A stretch of DNA of 9,058 bases, from the NCBI GenBank assembly GCA_021795795.1, contig JAJYPA010000316.1, positions 1 to 9,058 on the forward strand. The letters are read 5' to 3'. Shown in pieces: positions 6,505-9,058 of this stretch; the first letter of the stretch is position 1; each line of letters begins with the position of its first letter. Source of the stretch: Pseudomonadota bacterium (GTDB lineage: Bacteria; Pseudomonadota; Gammaproteobacteria; Halothiobacillales; Halothiobacillaceae). The translations under genes and the position numbers were made by a program. The notes under the pieces are model-generated. The model saw only the letters and a program-made list of their open reading frames with translations, was not told the DNA's origin and ran no database searches.

Positions 6505-6557
6505 AAAAAACAAAGAGCGGTGGTGCTGGCTTGTACCTTGCGAGCTTACAAACCACC
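6505..6557 (-). terminator. Possible terminator of the second DUF262 gene
   Basis: On the minus strand, GGTGGT (6557-6552) and TTGTA (6551-6547) pair with TACAA (6535-6531) and ACCACC (6524-6519), around an 11-base loop and with a six-base bulge on the 3' side. A T-rich stretch ending in six Ts (6510-6505) follows after eight bases. The stem is interrupted and the T tract is somewhat distant, so this is a weak intrinsic terminator at best. It sits about 125 bases past the stop of the 624-residue gene and ahead of the OLD-like gene. That is where a transcript boundary between the two minus-strand units would be useful. Confidence 0.35.
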
Positions 6558-6680
6558 TCATCACTCTAGCCCAAACCAACGACTGCTTCCAGTCTGAACC
6601 GGAAATTGAGACGGATTATGATGTAAGGCCGACTCTCAGCAATATTCTAGAGGGGTTCGCGGAGCAAGCTGGCGCCTCCT

Positions 6681-8555
6681 TTAGCTCGGATAGAGTTGCG
6701 TGGCCGCGTCCGCCAGTCGCCTGGCACGAACGGCGATAGCGTCCTCGTCCCAGGACTCACAGGCCATCAGGTCGCCATTGAGGCTCAACACCGTGTTTGC
6801 GATCAGCAGGTTCTTCTTGACCGGAAACTCCCTGTTTTGGGCCTCGCGATTGACCGAAAGATTGAGCAAGGTTAGGTTGCCCAGCGTGGGAATAGCCTTG
6901 GCGCGACGACGAATTGACTTGTAGTGATCCGGCAAGGTAGCGCCCACCGTTTCTAGGCGTTCGGCATCCTGATTTTCCTCTAACGTCGCCTTGGATCCAT
7001 CCGGTAGCGTCCAATACGCGTACCAGGACTGTGGCAGAATGTGGTCGATGTCTAAGTTAGATAGGTCGGGGATTTTGGGCTCCTCCGTGCGCTTGGTCAG
7101 TCGCAGCCAGCTTTCCAGCTCGGTGAGCAACATTCGGCAGCGAGCGGCATCAAGATTGCCGCAATACGTCGGTGCCGTCAGGAACGCGCTCGTAAATTCG
7201 GCATCGTCTGGCCAGCGTGCAGCGGGGCTATTGGGCGATGAGGCCAGAAGGACTTTCAAGGCGTCGCGCGTGGGCTCTCTCTTAATCCACTGGCGCAAGA
7301 CCGACATGAACCAATTGTTGTAGTTCTTGGTGGTCAGGCCACAGACGGCGCGGCGTACGATGTACGACATGATGTCGTTGAACATCGCCGTTTTCTCGCT
7401 GTCCGGCACGTCGGCAGTGGAAATACGCAAGGCCAACGGGTGGGTCGTGGTGGTGTCGAACGGCAACAGGCGCCGGCCGAACCGAGCCACTGGCAAGTCG
7501 CCCTTGCCTTGGACGAGCTGCAGGTAGTGCTTGCCATAGATGTCTAGCATGGCCAGCTGTTGGGTGGTGGAAAGCCCCTGGGAGTAGTTCTTGAAGTCGA
7601 CGTACAGCCGCGCCAAGTCGCTTTCCTGCCCGGTCTGCGCACGGATGGCTGAGAAGATCAGCCATTCTAGTCGGGGCTTGGTGATACGACCTCGTCGCTC
7701 TCCGACCTTCCACGTGTCCAGCTCGAACTGTTTCCATCTTTCGTCGTACAGCGCGGCAGGATCCTCCTTACTGCTATCCACGGTCATGAATAGGTAGTTG
7801 CGGATCAGGTCGTTGGCGTGGAGTTCCGCGCCACGCCCATTCAAGGTCTCAAAGATGACTTGGGCGTCGTCCCCTCTCTCCAACTGAATGAGGACTACTT
7901 TCAGGTCCGTCAGCACAGCCATGACCAAGGCCTCGACGGCATCTACGCCGCCGTTGGTCTTAATCCATGCCTCGGCCCATACGGCGAAGTTCCAGATGGC
8001 ATTCAGTGCAGCCGGATGGACGATTCCGATACGACGCAACGTGCCGGCCTGGGTGAAGTTGGTGGGAAATCGAGCCTGCAGGGCGTCGAGCTTGTCGGCC
8101 GTCATGGCCGAAACAAAGGCATTCTGATCCGAGAAAGTCGGCCAGACCTTGAACACTTCCACCTCGGCATCGGCCATGGTGGTGGGGTTGGGGTTTTCCA
8201 AGACTGCAGCCAAGTACGAGTCGTAGTCCGGGATCTCTAACTTTCGGGCCGCCAGCTGGATACTCGCCAAAACGTATTGCAGTGTAGTCAGGCGTTGCTG
8301 ACCGTCGATGATGTGGAGGGTATCTACGCCCCGCAGCCCCACCTTGTCCTGGGGTTCCACCACTATGGCACCCAAGAAGTGCGGCGAAGGCTGGGTGTTT
8401 TTTGCCAGCCGCTCTTCCGCTTTGTCCGCGATATCGGCCCACAACAAGGGCCATTGCTTCTCCAATGTCCAGACATAGGCCCGCTGATAGAACGGAACCT
8501 TGTACTGCCTTCGATCCTGGAACACCTGTTGGATCGTCCAAGTCTCTGACTTCAT
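6681..8555 (-). CDS. GmrSD-like DUF262/DUF1524 fused restriction endonuclease (GC-rich copy)
   Basis: Second predicted type IV, modification-dependent nuclease, 624 residues. The DUF262 half shows VPFYQRAYVW (20-29), the signature DGQQR (84-88) and the block FETLNGRGAELHANDL. The DUF1524 half shows DIDHILPQ (His505) and LGNLTLLNLSVNREAQN (559 onwards), the HNH-type nuclease core. Both domains appear complete. Outside these motifs it shares little obvious similarity with the 590-residue protein in this window, so the two are not a recent duplication. The gene is GC-rich with strong third-position G/C, like dinB and unlike the middle of the island. ATG 8555 is supported by GGAG five bases ahead. 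It is a lone gene on the minus strand; its target modification is unknown. Relatives include GmrSD, BrxU and SspE. Confidence 0.88.
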   Translation of the reverse strand: MKSETWTIQQVFQDRRQYKVPFYQRAYVWTLEKQWPLLWADIADKAEERLAKNTQPSPHFLGAIVVEPQDKVGLRGVDTLHIIDGQQRLTTLQYVLASIQLAARKLEIPDYDSYLAAVLENPNPTTMADAEVEVFKVWPTFSDQNAFVSAMTADKLDALQARFPTNFTQAGTLRRIGIVHPAALNAIWNFAVWAEAWIKTNGGVDAVEALVMAVLTDLKVVLIQLERGDDAQVIFETLNGRGAELHANDLIRNYLFMTVDSSKEDPAALYDERWKQFELDTWKVGERRGRITKPRLEWLIFSAIRAQTGQESDLARLYVDFKNYSQGLSTTQQLAMLDIYGKHYLQLVQGKGDLPVARFGRRLLPFDTTTTHPLALRISTADVPDSEKTAMFNDIMSYIVRRAVCGLTTKNYNNWFMSVLRQWIKREPTRDALKVLLASSPNSPAARWPDDAEFTSAFLTAPTYCGNLDAARCRMLLTELESWLRLTKRTEEPKIPDLSNLDIDHILPQSWYAYWTLPDGSKATLEENQDAERLETVGATLPDHYKSIRRRAKAIPTLGNLTLLNLSVNREAQNREFPVKKNLLIANTVLSLNGDLMACESWDEDAIAVRARRLADAATQLYPS

Positions 8556-8585
8556 TCAAACTCCATTTGTCATCCTGTGCAAGCT

Positions 8586-8594
8586 ATTATGCCA
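8586..8594 (-). promoter_or_regulatory. Candidate extended -10 promoter of the second DUF262 gene
   Basis: The minus strand reads TGGCATAAT, which matches an extended -10 (TGn plus CATAAT, five of six with TATAAT). It ends 30 bases ahead of ATG 8555, giving a short leader of about 24 bases. No good -35 is present at the usual spacing, as is common for extended -10 promoters. Confidence 0.4.
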
Positions 8595-8930
8595 CGAAAT
8601 TGCCATCGAAGATGGGAACAGATCCGCATCGCAAACCCGAGATGGTCAAGATGCAGGATCCGTTTTACCCGCTTAGCCGGGGTCGATAGGCCTATGTCCC
8701 TCGCACCTCTAAGTCGTTCGGCTCTGAATTTCTGACATTTTCCTGGTACTGAAAATTTGTCTCGGTAAATGACCGCAATCAGTCTCCTACCGCCCATGGC
8801 CACCACCTTTGCTGAATCTACCGCTTTCCTTTATCGGTCTGCAAGCATCGCCGCTATGGCTCACCTCTTCTCATGTAGATCCTTGGCCTGCACCCTCGTC
8901 CGCTGGGCGCCATCTGATAGACTGGCAGGC

Positions 8931-8937
8931 GAGGAGG
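8931..8937 (+). promoter_or_regulatory. Strong ribosome binding site of dinB
   Basis: GAGGAGG lies seven bases ahead of TTG 8945 and decides that start, since no ATG precedes the conserved RKIIHVDMD block and the frame is closed at 8918-8920. Confidence 0.7.
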
Positions 8938-8944
8938 TCGTCGA

Positions 8945-9058
8945 TTGTCAGACCCAGTGCCAGAGAGTAACCCTGATCTCCGCAAGATCATCCATGTGGA
9001 CATGGATGCCTTCTTTGCGGCGGTGGAGCAACGGGACCAGCCCGAGCTGCGAGGTCAG
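8945..9058 (+). CDS. dinB: DNA polymerase IV, N-terminal fragment cut by window end
   Basis: Start of the Y-family translesion DNA polymerase IV, a core chromosomal gene. The 38 visible residues contain [25 protein letters not shown], the hallmark opening of DinB. Asp in HVDMD is one of the metal-binding catalytic acids, and FFAA includes the steric-gate region. The start is probably TTG 8945, with GAGGAGG at 8931-8937 seven bases ahead; an in-frame TAG at 8918-8920 excludes a longer protein. GTG 8957 is a less well-placed alternative. The gene runs off the right edge, so completeness cannot be judged. Its presence marks the return to conserved chromosome to the right of the island. Confidence 0.92.
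   Translation, partial: MSDPVPESNPDLRKIIHVDMDAFFAAVEQRDQPELRGQ

Larger units (their letters stand above)
8556..8944. other. Gene-free stretch between the second DUF262 gene and dinB
   Basis: Two divergent genes start from this stretch, so it should contain both promoters and possibly the right border of the island. Small ORFs here (for example 8570-8806, minus) show no family resemblance. I looked for a copy of the tRNA-Arg 3' end and found none. I found no clear LexA box (CTGT-N8-ACAG type) ahead of dinB, although dinB is often SOS-controlled. Confidence 0.45.

Noticed and set aside
6366..6506. Longer start for the OLD-like ATPase giving 47 more residues (MRAGRCDIRT...)
   Set aside because: The added residues do not resemble the family, which starts just before the FRAL strand. 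ATG 6365 or 6389 fits better, and the extension would cover the expected promoter region.
7960..8559. 199-codon minus-strand ORF and other long frames inside the second DUF262 gene
   Set aside because: They are alternative frames of a GC-rich gene with clear DUF262/DUF1524 motifs in the true frame.
8660..8700. Possible right attachment repeat (GCCGGGGTCGA near 8673)
   Set aside because: It matches the tRNA end (GCTCGGGGCACCA) over only a few bases and lacks the T-arm sequence.
8570..8806. 78-codon minus-strand ORF upstream of the second DUF262 gene
   Set aside because: No family resemblance, and it overlaps the likely promoter and leader of the 624-residue gene.
1..9058. CRISPR array or insertion sequence
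   Set aside because: No regularly spaced repeats, no transposase and no paired terminal inverted repeats were seen.

Overview
The window looks like a small genomic island in a gammaproteobacterial chromosome with moderate to high GC. It is bounded on the left by a tRNA-Arg(CCT) gene with an encoded CCA end. On the right is the 5' end of a core gene, the DNA polymerase IV gene dinB. The gammaproteobacterial assignment rests mainly on the opening residues of DinB ([20 protein letters not shown]) and is tentative below class level.

Layout from left to right. (1) tRNA-Arg at 16-91. (2) A tyrosine-recombinase integrase at 193-1269, starting about 100 bases past the tRNA and in the same direction, the usual arrangement for an element inserted at a tRNA 3' end. 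(3) A gene-poor stretch of about 400 bases. (4) A 590-residue DUF262/DUF1524 (GmrSD-like, type IV restriction) protein on the plus strand, visibly AT-richer than the flanks. (5) A convergent, gene-free stretch of about 350 bases. (6) A minus-strand operon, also AT-rich, made of an OLD-like ATPase/TOPRIM nuclease gene followed directly by a D12-class adenine-N6 DNA methyltransferase gene. (7) A second, unrelated-looking DUF262/DUF1524 protein (624 residues, minus strand, GC-rich like the host). (8) About 390 gene-free bases, then dinB reading out of the window.

Every cargo gene has the profile of anti-phage or DNA-modification defence. Two are fused GmrSD-type nucleases. The third unit pairs an ATP-dependent TOPRIM nuclease with a DNA adenine methylase, which suggests a restriction-modification-like module that I cannot match with certainty to a named system.

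Two features are easy to miss. First, the OLD-like gene is split into two reading frames. An eight-adenine run (A_AAA_AAA in frame) at 5202-5209 lies in the 60-base overlap of the frames. A -1 shift there joins the ATPase and first TOPRIM glutamate to the LDAD motif and the C-terminus, giving a continuous protein of 562 residues. This could be programmed slippage, a phase-variable tract, a mutation or a base-calling error. Second, the methyltransferase seems to start at an ATT codon (4675) placed 8 bases after AAGGAG. The first conventional start, GTG at 4600, would remove the S-adenosylmethionine-binding motif YPGGK.

No right-hand attachment repeat of the tRNA end was found in the window. 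The right border of the element is therefore undefined.
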